A program made the position numbers and the translations under genes. Source: Straminergon stramineum (taxonomy: Eukaryota > Streptophyta > Bryopsida > Hypnales > Calliergonaceae). From it: a stretch of DNA of 64,000 bases. Numbering within the stretch: position 1 is the first letter of the stretch; every line of letters begins with the position of its first letter. Below are positions 12,031 through 22,271 of the stretch, one piece after another. The stretch is from contig OY987269.1 of assembly GCA_963920665.1 (NCBI GenBank), forward strand, positions 4,156,501-4,220,500, in the 5' to 3' direction. A model generated the notes under the pieces. It was not told the DNA's origin and ran no database searches. It saw only the letters and a list, made by a program, of their open reading frames with translations.

Positions 12031-14402
12031 TAAGTGTATCCATTTATCAACACTAATAGCAACTGAGCATATGTTTTACAAGGAAGAGTCACAACACCAT
12101 ACCCTTGATTCTCCTAGTTCGATGAATACCTTGCTTGACTTAATCTAATTTAATAATGTACTTTTCTTCCCCAAACAAATCAAGGTTTTGTCATTTGAGA
12201 AGAGTGAACCTTCTACGAATTCACTTATAGGCTCCCCAATTGGCTTCTTTGATTCCTTCTATTATATAGCATAAATAGTTTGTATTAGATCTCATTACCA
12301 AGTGAAAGAAAATTCCAAAGCACTTTAGTATAGATGATTGGAATAGTGAATGAATAAGTTATGAAATTTTAAAGTATTGTTTATAGGTGTACCAAAACTT
12401 GATTGTAGGCTCTCTTAGGCTTTCATATTGTGATTGTGTACATCTTGTGTCATCAATATCTAAGTTTTAGTGTCTCTTTTTGGTCCAAATATAGGTATAG
12501 CATCTTGTGTAATGATGACTATGGGTAAACATATCTTAATGTGAAGAAGTTTGAAGAGGGTATTACTCAAAAAGCATGCCAATGCTACAAGGATAGACCT
12601 CTCATAGTATCATTTTTTTGAGAAAGTGCTCAAATGGCAATGATTTATATTAGTTTATGCTATGATCAAGAAATGTTTCATTGATTTCTAAAATCACTTC
12701 ATGTTGTACTTTGGTACTTGCTATGTCTCTCAAATATTTCTCATCCAACAGCACACTTGAAATTTAATCTTGAAGTTGTTGTTTGTTACAAGTACACAAA
12801 CAAATTAGTAAAATATTCAAATGGTATTGAGAAATATGGAGAACTAGACAATAATGATGAAATTTAGCATTATGGTACCTATAATGATATTTACCCTCAC
12901 TCTAATTCTCATTTAATTAGTTGGAAATTAGTGTTCATTTTGGATACTAATTTAATTTAGTGCAAGTAAAACATCTTACAATTCTAATTTAGTTTTTTTG
13001 TGGAAATTTAGTTGACATATAATTAGTGTTCATTTTGACATTTAGTATTGATAACATTATCAATATTATTATCATTTAGTGCTAGAATTTGTATTAAGTA
13101 TTGCAAACACTAAATTTCACAAATAGTGTAGAAATGAATTTGAGATATTTTCAAATGTTTTCATGCAAGTGCAATTCATTAAATGATCCATGTCTTCACT
13201 CAAAGTATCATTTTGAATTATCTCCCTTTAAATTACGAGAAATTTTGGAATGAATGTGAAGTTTCAAAATTGAAATGTAAACAAAAGAGCCCGCAAGACC
13301 AAGTCAAAAATTAAACATTTTGTATCTATTGATCTGTTAACTTTCATTGAGCATTTGTCAAGTCCTCAATAGTTCTATTGACAATTTGTATAATTTTTCA
13401 TTACTATATTACAGTCTTTGAATCTAGAAATTAAAAAATATATATTATGGTGTTTTTAGTGGTCTACAATGACACAATGAAATGCAGTTGTTACACTTTC
13501 ATGTTCTGGAGCATTTTCATTTATTCAAATTTTAATGAAAATTATCATTAAAGTATTGCAAAATAATTGAGGCCAAGTTCACATTTGAAAAACATATAAT
13601 TTTTGCAATCATTTCCTAATAGATTTTTTGAAAGTGCTTATTTCAAAGTAACCATTATAAACATGTGGAAGAGAATCAATACATATGAAACATGCAACTT
13701 ATTATTGTGTGCAAATATGATTTTTTTTTTTAATGATTTTCATAATCAATCCTTTAGAATCCTCTATATAAGCCTCAACAAAGTATGTCTAAAAAAGTCT
13801 GACAAAAACTTGAGTACAGGAACCAAAATTGATGCAATTTTGTGACAATTCAGTGACTTTAGTTTGCAATTGATAAGCATTGTAAAATGATTATGAAAGT
13901 CTTAAAATTATATCTTTAAATATTTTATTATACAAATTTAGTCCCATAAAAAAGGAAAGGATACAAACAAATATGGGTTTTAAATTAGTCATAGAATAAT
14001 TTGGTATCAACTCAATCTTCTCAATCAATAGGGCACTTGTCATATTCTTATATAGGTAGTCGCACAAGTTGGTGCCCATGAATTAAACTGCAATATACAC
14101 AAAGACAATACACTATTAATTGTTATATCCACAATGGAGGCATAGAAATGACAACCATGCATTGGGTATAAAAATCTATATTATATATTCAATTTGTTCC
14201 TTTGATGTTTAGATATCCTTTTATTGAGAGCCTTCCTTAATCATCATTCAACAAGATATAACTATTGATGTCATAACCAATGACTTGAAAGTAAGACCCT
14301 GTTGTGAAAATAATATCTAATCCATTGCTATTGTCCCATGGTTTATAGTATTATTCTTCATCTAACAAGGTTCTACTTTCATGTTCTCTAATTACATTAC
14401 AT

Positions 14403-14606
14403 AAGGTGGGTACACCCAAAATTGCACCTTGCCTAAAACTGCTATCATCACTCTTTGTATATCTCCAAAATCAATATCTATGTATGTTGAAGAAATGATT
14501 CCATAACATCTACAAAAAAAAACTTGGACCCTTAATAACTTTTGCATACAATATCCAAATGTCATGTTCTTTAGTGCGATTGGAACCTCCTCTCACTTAC
14601 CAACAA
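14403..14606 (+). repeat. Dispersed repeat A, copy 2
   Basis: Diverged partner of 10825-11030. It ends only about 20 bases downstream of the ERD2-like stop codon (14629), so it probably overlaps or supplies that gene's 3' UTR and polyadenylation region. Confidence 0.65.
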
Positions 14607-14628
14607 AAAATATGAAAATCTGCCCAGT

Positions 14629-17178
14629 CTAGTAACTAGGTACAGTCACAGAAAGTGGCATGTTGCGGGTACCCACCTTCAGTTTTCCAAGTGCCACTTG
14701 ACTTTAATGAAAACAAAGTTTGTAGTTTAATTTCCAAACCTATTTTTTTTATTAGTAGAAGAAGCAAGATGAAGTCAATTAGTACCTCTTGATGTAATAG
14801 TAACTAAAATCTCCCAACATGAAAATGGAAACAATTTGGCAAACCATTGTCATTCCCGGCCATACTCCTGACCCAATTATTTTGAGCATGTGTTTGTTAC
14901 CCTCCACAATCTGAATTTCAAATGGTTTAAATTATTCAATACATGTCCTAAAATTCAATTCATGCAGATAATATTTGACTTGAAACATCAATAAAATTTA
15001 GACATTTAGGAACGTTGATATTTATATTAGAAGTATTTGAAAATACAAATGTTTTGATTGACGGAAGGATAAGATCATCAACCCGGATAACAAAGTATGT
15101 GCAGTTCAAGAGGCGGGATACTCCGAGGGCAAACACATAATGAGCAGTGTGTCGCTCAATTACCTGCTCATAAATTAAACTCAATTGGCAATCCTCCGAG
15201 AAAATTTCATCATAATGAAAAAAAAACTATTCCAGATGATGGTTTTATGTTAAATCTGTATTATTTTTAACATACATAGTTGTGTCAGGTTCAACATTAT
15301 TTTAAACACGATTGTGTTAGTTTCAGCCCAGATTTAACACAAAACCATCATCTGGAATGGGTGGATTTCTGCTTATGAATTTTTATTTTTATTTTTCACC
15401 TTCAGATATCAACAATGAAAACAAGAATAATTGTAAATCAGTATAACAAAATAGGGTTGAACAGCCATACCCTGATAGACTGCATAAGATTAAGTTGAGG
15501 GAGGACTTGGACAGTCTCCAGGTAAACACTAAACGCCCACAACATCCGATAGAAAAGGGGATATGCAGTCCTTGGATGCAAAATCACTGACATAATTGCA
15601 CACGGAACTAGCTGCATTTAATAATCAAAATTATTTTAAAGCTCAAATATTTGTCATACCAAAAGAAAATTGCAATCAACATGATCTGCAATCCAATTCC
15701 AATTTGTCAACTGATAAAAGGATTACTGTAAAATACAAGGACACCTAATTGTGACCTGTTTCTAAAATTGACCCTAAACTCTCATGAATAGACGTTGTAA
15801 ACTTTTAAGCAAGAATACTTTATTGCCTAGTTTAAACCATTTTTAATGCAATAAAATTCATAACTTATTCATACAATGTCCCAAAAAATGCATGCTACAG
15901 GAGGAAATTGAAATCCTTTTTAAAAAAAAATTCCCGACATGATGCAAAAAAGCTTAGGTATTCTAATTCAACGCTACGAACCATGCTCCAAATGCTTGAT
16001 AATTACCAAGTATTTCAAGGGAAAATTGTCAAGCTCCGTGGAGTACGTGGACCTCAGTTTGAAGTGCATCTTACAGAGAACCCACACGGTCACCACGAGA
16101 GTGAAGAAGTCCATGAAGACATGAAGTTGTTGCTGCATCACGGAGCTGCAGTAGAGGCGAACAAAAAGGAACAGAGCCGTGATCATTTGGGATTTGAAAG
16201 ATAAACCTGCAAATGAAAAATTGATGGATAGCTGATTTTCAAATATAGTTCACAAATACATCAAACATAAACAAAAGTTCCCTAATTCCTTTAACCCTAA
16301 AAAAAGCGTTGGACTAGTCACTATGGAAATCATCCTTTTGGGGTATCGTGTGAATCATTTGCTTAAAAAACAACCCAGTAGCACTTATCGGAGGCCAAAC
16401 TATTGTTCAAGACCTCACTTTTCTATACAAAATCCCAAGGATGGACATCTACACTTTTGTATCTTATATAGAAGGATTCTTTGTCATTCATTAGACACTT
16501 AGAGTCCACAACATTCTTCTAGGGTTAAGGTGCCAATATGTTCTTGACTTACTTTGTGTTGGATTGTGTGAGTTTTAATACAATTTTATCCATAGTTATT
16601 CCAAAGAAATTTCATTCAAATTTGAACAAATTCAAAGTCACATGTGACCCAATCTCATCACCTAACAAGCGAAGGAGTCTTTTCTTCTCCAGGTTTTGCA
16701 TCACAATTCCTTTTCAACTTTTGAGGCAAATATGTCATTCTCTTTTTATTGGTTAGTCTGATAAAAAGGTTATATTTTGTAACATCCTCTATACAATTGT
16801 GAGTCACCTCTTACCGATAAAAAGTACACTCGTGATTGAATATGACAACTTCAAACTATGCACAACATTCTCCAGCCAGACTCCCAACTTTTGAAGATTG
16901 CTTACTTTGGAATTTTGCAATAAATGTTGTTTTTATAAATTATGATTACCAGTGCAAGTCTCCTCGTGACCAATCTTGTGAACAAGGCACCCAAGGCCTA
17001 TGATTCGAACAAACTCGGCAGCAGCTGAAAGCCATCGCACATCATTGGAAACCAGTTTCATAAACCATAAGAAGGCAATTATGCTTGTGACGGTCTTTCC
17101 TCGTGAGATTTGCTTGTCCACCCATTCCGTGGGATTGGAACGCACCTTCTTCTTTCGTGTATTTGTGACTGAACCCAT
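14629..17178 (-). CDS. ERD2-like protein (KDEL-receptor family), 6 exons, 282 aa
   Basis: Exons: 16950-17178, 16007-16206, 15471-15611, 15083-15163, 14786-14910, 14629-14701. Phases close and give 283 codons with stop. Family blocks in order: a basic N-terminus (NTRKKKVRSNP), ITALFLFVRLYCSSVMQ, KMHFKLRSTY, the Pro-rich LVPCAIMSVILHPR, WAFSVYLETVQVLPQLNLMQ, RHTAHYVFALGVSR, GSGVWPGMTMVCQIV, and FMLGDFSYYYIKS. The YVFALG and DF-YYY motifs are hallmarks of the ER lumen-retaining receptor family. The long charged N-terminus resembles the plant ERD2-like subgroup rather than canonical ERD2. It is predicted to span the membrane about seven times in Golgi or ER membranes; retrieval of HDEL/KDEL cargo is known for ERD2 but not assured for this subgroup. 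An in-frame ATG at 17205 would add nine residues. Confidence 0.93.
15229..15358. mobile_element. MITE-like element in intron 3 of the ERD2-like gene
   Basis: Two 30-base terminal inverted repeats (15229-15258 and 15329-15358) match at 29 of 30 positions, starting ATTCCAGATGATGG. The 70-base centre has no ORF. The total length of 130 bases, lack of coding capacity and near-identical arms fit a miniature inverted-repeat transposable element. The high arm identity suggests recent insertion. No clear target duplication could be read. Confidence 0.75.
16285..16500 (+). repeat. Dispersed repeat C, copy 1 (intron 1 of the ERD2-like gene)
   Basis: About 215 bases align with 32545-32755 in the same orientation. 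Shared pieces include GAATCAT-T-CTTAAAAAA, CAAACTA-T-TAAGACCTC and GAAGATTCT-T-TCATTCATTAG patterns. It sits wholly within the 16207-16949 intron and has no coding content. Confidence 0.65.
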
Positions 17179-19552
17179 AATTAAGTCCAAATCATATGGC
17201 ACCAAACCCTAAAACATTAATCAGCTATTCTACAAGAGGCTTTGTTCCAATAGCATTGATTTTGCTGTTCGAGGAATGATTATCTTACTCAAACTTCCTC
17301 ACATGAAGCTTTTGTCAATGCAAAGCCTCCTGCCCTTTCATATAGAGCCAATAATGTTATTGACACAGATTGATTGCTGCAATGAGTGTGTGTGGTCCTT
17401 GGGTTGAGACTCACCAAGTTTTCAAAAAAGACATTCCAAAGATTCAATGGTGTGAGAATGTTGAATGATGATTCTATGGAATGAATTTATTATTTATTCA
17501 AGTCAATTCATTACTTCCAAGTTCTAACATATATGTGCCTACAACTTTATGAAGTCAATATCACACTTTCAATATAATAATTTATGTCCTTTAATGAATA
17601 TTGATAGTCACTTACATGATATGCAATGTACAAAAGAGGGTGGTTACCCTCCAAATAGTGAAACAACAATCCTAGACCCCCTCATAAACTATTTTTTTCC
17701 TCCTTGGCCCCATATATGGTATACATTGATATGTTAATATGGATATACATATGGGCATATGGGTACAAAATATGAATATGGGATACAAATATTAAATACA
17801 AATATGGATACTCGAGTATAAATATGACATAAATATGGTATATGGTATATATAAAAACAAGGCACACTGGTATGACATAGAATCCTATATCCCATACCAA
17901 TTGTTATTATATACGGGTATGGTTTCGAAATATATATTGTATATATGGTTTGGGGAGTAATGAAAAATGAATATAAAATTTTGATTTGACTTTTTAGTAG
18001 GAGTTATAATGATAAGAAAAAAATTAATTAATTAATTTTGCATGGGGGTTGAGGTTTGGCTTTGGTGTCCCTATTGAATGACTATCCATTCAAAAAAGAC
18101 ATCCAATAGATATTACTATCAACCCATCCTTAAGCTACTAACCTAAAGTTTGAACTCACTGATTTAAATTTAAAATTTAAAATGTTTATTGAAAATAATA
18201 GCAAATGATATCAAATGCCAAGAATTGAACAAGTTGTGAGAGGCCTAGGGTTCCAAGTTGATGTGCAAATTGTGGAGAAATTATTAAAGCCAGTCATGGA
18301 CTTGTTGGAATCTCAAGCCATTCTCTTTGGGATGGACAATTCAATAATTGATGGAATGGTCATCTTTCATCCAGAATTGAGATTTTAGGGTTTCTTTTAA
18401 TGCGAGTCTAGGTTGGCATAAAAAAATGAGACTAACAAGAATTTGATCCATTTATCCTAAAGTGCCCAACAACATCAATTGTGTTAAGTTGGTGGTATTC
18501 CATGCACCAAAAATTGTGGCATATATGATCTTCACAAAGGTCTAATTTCAAGCCACAAACTAAGACAAGTATAAATTTTGGGGTCATGAAACGTGTCCAT
18601 TACCGCACCAAAGTAATGGAATGTCACCAATTTAACGAAATTGACATTCAACCTATTACAATGCAACTTCTTTAATTTCCACTCCATTTGTCCTATTTGA
18701 GCTCTAAAGATATGTTTATTTTTTTAATTCAGAAATAAGATCACACGAGCCATTCATAAGAATCTCAGATCTTGTTTGTAAAGATTGAATTTTTCTTTAT
18801 CATCACAGATAGATTTTCCTTCTTCATTTAGGAAAATTGGAAATTACTTGAGATTCCTAGAATTCTAGGGTATAATGTAAAAACCCCACGTTGATTACAG
18901 GAAATTGTTTCCAGAATGTGCTAAAAAAAATCAAAGATTTTAACAAGTTTAATTATAACATGTCAGGATACAGGGTATTATTTGCTGTGATATATTCCAA
19001 AATGGCAATTCAGGGAAAAAAGTTGCATTATTGTGATTACCGGCATATATTTAAAAGGACGAATGAATGATTTTCTAGCCATAATCTACTCATAATATAT
19101 GTGGATCTAAGCAGAGCTTCATCACTGTAGTCAAAATCGCGACCTGGCAAAAGTCTTCTTCAGTGTTCAATTGAGAAAAAATTCCCTCCCTCCGTTGCAG
19201 AACTCAATGAAACCCCACAAGTCTTTCATAACAACTTACAGTCTGCTCAAATGCACAAATGTCAAGTGCAGCTCTGCTGCAGCTGAATTTGAATTAAATA
19301 ACTCCGTAGGTATGTCACTATTGAAGCTCTTCGAGAACTCATATCCTTGAGGAAGTCAACCACGGAAATTATATATCATACTTGCCGTTGACACTAGATC
19401 CACCAACTCCGTCTTCCAGTAGCTCTACAAAAACACTGGTCTTAATGCATCATCATTAGTTAGTTGGCACCGATCTAAACAGATTTGTTGAAGTGTAAAT
19501 CAAACACAACGACCTGCGAAAGTTAACATAATCGTCACTGATAGACACACAA
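17179..19552. other. AT-rich intergenic region
   Basis: No gene seen. 17690-17960 is a TATGG/ATATG-rich low-complexity tract. 17930-18110 resembles 37870-38000 (repeat D). An (AATT)n run lies at 18018-18038. The last few hundred bases are the LTP upstream region. Confidence 0.5.
17930..18110 (+). repeat. Dispersed repeat D, copy 1
   Basis: This segment shares with 37870-38000 a GCATGGG...GGGTCT/GGCTTTGG...GACTATCCA-T order and the same neighbouring ATATGG-rich tract. Similarity is patchy, so the boundaries are approximate. Confidence 0.45.
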
Positions 19553-19558
19553 TATAAG
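19553..19558 (+). promoter_or_regulatory. Probable TATA box of the LTP gene
   Basis: TATAAG (in AATATAAGAC) lies about 125 bases upstream of the chosen start codon in an otherwise mixed-composition stretch. That leaves room for a 90-100 base 5' UTR. Assignment rests on position and motif only. Confidence 0.5.
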
Positions 19559-19679
19559 ACTGCTGTGTAATCAGTCTAAATCATCCTCACTTTCAGAGTC
19601 TCTCAGTCTTCCAGTTTCATCAGCATCGTCTCCTTCAGTTTTCTTCAGTTCAGCAGTGGTAAAGCAGTATCCAGCAGCA

Positions 19680-20452
19680 ATGGCAGGATCCAGGGGTGTT
19701 GCTTACACAGCTTTTGTGGGCATTTGCGTGCTGGTGGTGATGGCCATGGTGGCAGAATCCAACGCTGCTGGGACGTGCAACGTGAACGCACTGTATCCAT
19801 GTGTGGGGGCCATTCAGGGCGCTCGCCCTCCTGCGCCCAGCAAGCAGTGCTGCAATGTGGTGAAGAGCGTTGACAAGAACTGCATGTGCAACCAGCTGAA
19901 GTCGTCCTCGTTCCCTGCCCAGATGGTGAAGAATGGCTTGCAGCTGCCCAAGAAGTGCGGTCGCACGGACCTGCGCGGCTTCAAATGTGGACGTAAGCGC
20001 ACTAAACCTGGAAGGATGATGCTTCTCTGGTTACTTATTGTATCCTCATCGCTCAACATAGCATTCACCCACCCTTTTCACTGTAGTTGCATTATAATTG
20101 ACGTTAATTACACTTGCCTTCAATAGTTGCTTGCGTGCCAACACCTTCATTCATGAACTCAAAATGGGAGAGAATTTCAGAGAAACAGGACATAATTATT
20201 GGATAATTTGACTCTTTCTGGAATTAGCAGGTGTTTGTAGCTCCTTCAAGAATGTCATGAATGTCGCCTTAGAAGTTCAGCAATTTCATCTCTGTGATAC
20301 GACACTTGTATCTACGTACATCATTGAATATTGATCCCGTGCACACTTCAAAAGTTCACATGTTGAATGTACAGTAGTCCGAGTTTTCCAGATTCGGAAC
20401 TGACATGGCAGTCCTGTTTCTTCTTCTTCCAGGTTACACGTTCCCCTACTGA
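19680..20452 (+). CDS. Non-specific lipid-transfer protein, 2 exons, 110 aa
   Basis: Exon 1 is 19680-19992 and exon 2 is 20433-20452. The second exon adds only RYTFPY and the stop after a GTAAGC donor and a TTCTTCTTCCAG acceptor. A signal peptide covers about residues 1-31 (hydrophobic core AFVGICVLVVMAMV, cut near SNAA/G). The mature part has the eight-cysteine motif: C33, C41, C57-C58, C68-x-C70, C93, C103. The residue between the CxC cysteines is Met. Plant nsLTPs bind lipids in a hydrophobic tunnel and are secreted to the wall or cuticle. The short loops and C-terminal LPKKCG are closer to type 2 or DIR1-like proteins than type 1. The start at 19680 was chosen because the upstream in-frame codon is GTG and the ATG precedes the signal peptide. 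Confidence 0.93.
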
Positions 20453-21032
20453 GCGCTGCAGCTACAAAGCCCTGGGGAAAACGATCACGGTGAACTGCAT
20501 ATAAGTTAGCGGTTCTCAGAACTTGGACAGATGCCATAATCTCAACAAGTGGTGCAGCATCAGGAGCTTCATAATTTTAGATTTCATGACACTTACTGTA
20601 GATGAATGCTCACTGCAGTGGACGGGCAGTGATAGTACTAGTCAAGCCAGTTTGAACTGGTAGCACTAAATATTTCAACTGTCTGCTTGTCATGAAAATT
20701 TTATCTACAATAAACCCTTGTGGCGTTTTATAGCACGTAGCACAAGTTCAGTGCTTGCAAAGGTATTCCCAATCCATGCTTACTGCATTGTAAGTTACAT
20801 TTGCAATTGTCACACCCAGCTCATGTCTTCTTTCAGGAATTAACAGTGAGTGTCAGATCGGGGACAAGGTCTATGCCGCAGCATATGATACAAAATGCTA
20901 CAGAACAGTAGTGGGAATATAATTTTTATCTTTCAATGTGTTCAGTGGTGAACAGAATACTCACTACCCGTAGTCCATGAAATGTGTGGTGAAAGTCATT
21001 GCAGTTGTGTCAAGGCAATTGGTCGCCCATCG
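20453..21032. other. Convergent 3' regions of the LTP and EEP genes
   Basis: The 580 bases between the two stop codons hold no gene. Short open frames here (for instance 20286-20537 on the minus strand) overlap the LTP intron and 3' end and have no family features. Expect two 3' UTRs in opposite directions. Confidence 0.6.
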
Positions 21033-22253
21033 TCATGAGCTGGAGTTGACCTCTTCTGTGTCTCTGTTTGGCACGAAGGAGAATTCGCAAGCCAAAGCCA
21101 AATCATCGCTGGCCCATTGCTGTGCAGGAAGTTCTTTGTCCCGCTGCAGTACAGAATTTGGAAGAGTGTCCAGTACTCTGACGGCACACAGATTATCCGT
21201 ATGCCATATGTAATCAACAGTACTGCTAAAACTCTTGTGAAAAGATGTTACGAAAGGCTCTCCTCTTGCATCTCTGCTACCCGGCCTTCCCTCAATTTCT
21301 GAGTAAGCACTTCGTAGTTTCAGCTTGTGCTGGAGTACAGAGAGGTTCCTCTCGCCAGTGGCTGCCATCACCTCGAATTGATCCCAGCCATGGGGCCCAG
21401 AACTTCTCTTCCTGACAGTCTCAGAATTCGAAGAATTAATGCGGTTAGACACTTTGTGTCTGGATCGTTTCTCAGTTTCAAGAGGCTCTTCTTGCCCTGA
21501 AATGTTACGTCGATTAAGGCCCGCCAAATCCAAATGTGAGGAAGATAGAAACCTATACAACGGACTCCACGGCGTACAATTGAAGTCACCCGCTATCGCC
21601 ACAGGCACATTCCCCCACTTTCCCGACATCATGCTCAAATTCTCCAAGAAAACACGAGCTTGACCTAATTTCACCTCGCCACGCAAAGGATTGAACATCA
21701 TATGAACGTTCCCCACAACGACACGATTTCTAAACCCTAATTTCTTAAACCCTAGATCCATAAACCCTGAAACCCTAAACCCTACACTATCATCGCTCAA
21801 TTTACTTTCCAGAACGCAAATCTGCGCTACATTGTCCCGGAGTTTGAAATCTCGAAACTCAATGATCTGTTCCTCCAGCAACGCAAACCTCGTCTCCCTC
21901 CAAAACATGGCACAACCGTCACGACAGGCGCCCGTGCGCCTCTTGTACACACCGACATAGCCCGATTTGTGAAGCTCCTCAGCGAATTCATGGTACCGGT
22001 CCACTTCTTGCAAGCATACGACGTCTGGAGAGATGTTGCGAATTTGATCTACGAGTTTTCGCTTGCGGGAGTTCCAGTTCGTGATCAATGCGGGAATGTG
22101 CATCTGTAAATCTGCGGAGTGAGTGCGAGCATTTGAGTCGGCGAGAGTGTTGAAGGACAGGATTAGAAATTTCTCGTCGTGGGTAGGCGGCATTTGGCGA
22201 GCGTGAAGCCAATGCCGGTGCTCCACGTCGTCGTCTGCCATTGCCATCATCAA
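21033..22253 (-). CDS. CCR4/EEP-family nuclease-like protein (CCR4 homolog 5-like), intronless, 406 aa; catalytic His changed
   Basis: A single ORF with most of the endonuclease/exonuclease/phosphatase motifs: ILSFNTLAD (N35), VVCLQEVD (E83), GNVHMMFNPLRGEVKLGQ (H184), AGDFNCTPWS (D223, N225) and TVDYIW (D347). This pattern is typical of plant CCR4-like deadenylase or nocturnin relatives, which remove poly(A) or act on nucleotides using two metal ions. The closing motif, normally SDH followed by a CEF-type strand, reads SDDLALACEF. The general-base histidine is thus Asp (residue 384). Residues 158-175 (GFRVSGFMDLGFKKLGFR) are encoded by telomere-like repeats and interrupt the usual region before the NVH motif. 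No leucine-rich repeat is present, as in the CCR4-5/6 subgroup. It is intronless and GC-richer than its flanks. It may be a catalytically dead paralogue, a retrocopy, or an active enzyme with relaxed chemistry. Confidence 0.9.
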   Translation of the reverse strand: MMMAMADDDVEHRHWLHARQMPPTHDEKFLILSFNTLADSNARTHSADLQMHIPALITNWNSRKRKLVDQIRNISPDVVCLQEVDRYHEFAEELHKSGYVGVYKRRTGACRDGCAMFWRETRFALLEEQIIEFRDFKLRDNVAQICVLESKLSDDSVGFRVSGFMDLGFKKLGFRNRVVVGNVHMMFNPLRGEVKLGQARVFLENLSMMSGKWGNVPVAIAGDFNCTPWSPLYRFLSSSHLDLAGLNRRNISGQEEPLETEKRSRHKVSNRINSSNSETVRKRSSGPHGWDQFEVMAATGERNLSVLQHKLKLRSAYSEIEGRPGSRDARGEPFVTSFHKSFSSTVDYIWHTDNLCAVRVLDTLPNSVLQRDKELPAQQWASDDLALACEFSFVPNRDTEEVNSSS

Positions 22254-22271
22254 ACCCTAAACCCTAAACCG
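22254..22271 (-). promoter_or_regulatory. Telo-box motif just upstream of the EEP start codon
   Basis: Directly before the start codon the plus strand reads AAACCCTAAACCCTAAACC, two and a half telomere-type heptamers. Telo-boxes (AAACCCTAA) near plant starts are bound by Trb/AtPur-alpha-type factors and accompany housekeeping genes. It may instead be a leader element of the transcript. Confidence 0.55.

Larger units (their letters stand above)
8982..14402. other. BRO1 upstream region, then AT-rich intergenic DNA
   Basis: 8982-9500 probably holds the BRO1 5' UTR and promoter. A GC-rich patch at about 10180-10460 includes G-runs (10181-10200) and an ACGT-core TGACGTGG near 10444; it may belong to the same promoter. 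From 10500 the DNA is AT-rich with no supportable gene. It holds a hairpin (arms of 13 bases within 10527-10561) and diverged repeats at 10825-11030, 11597-11650 and 11759-12030. Confidence 0.5.
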
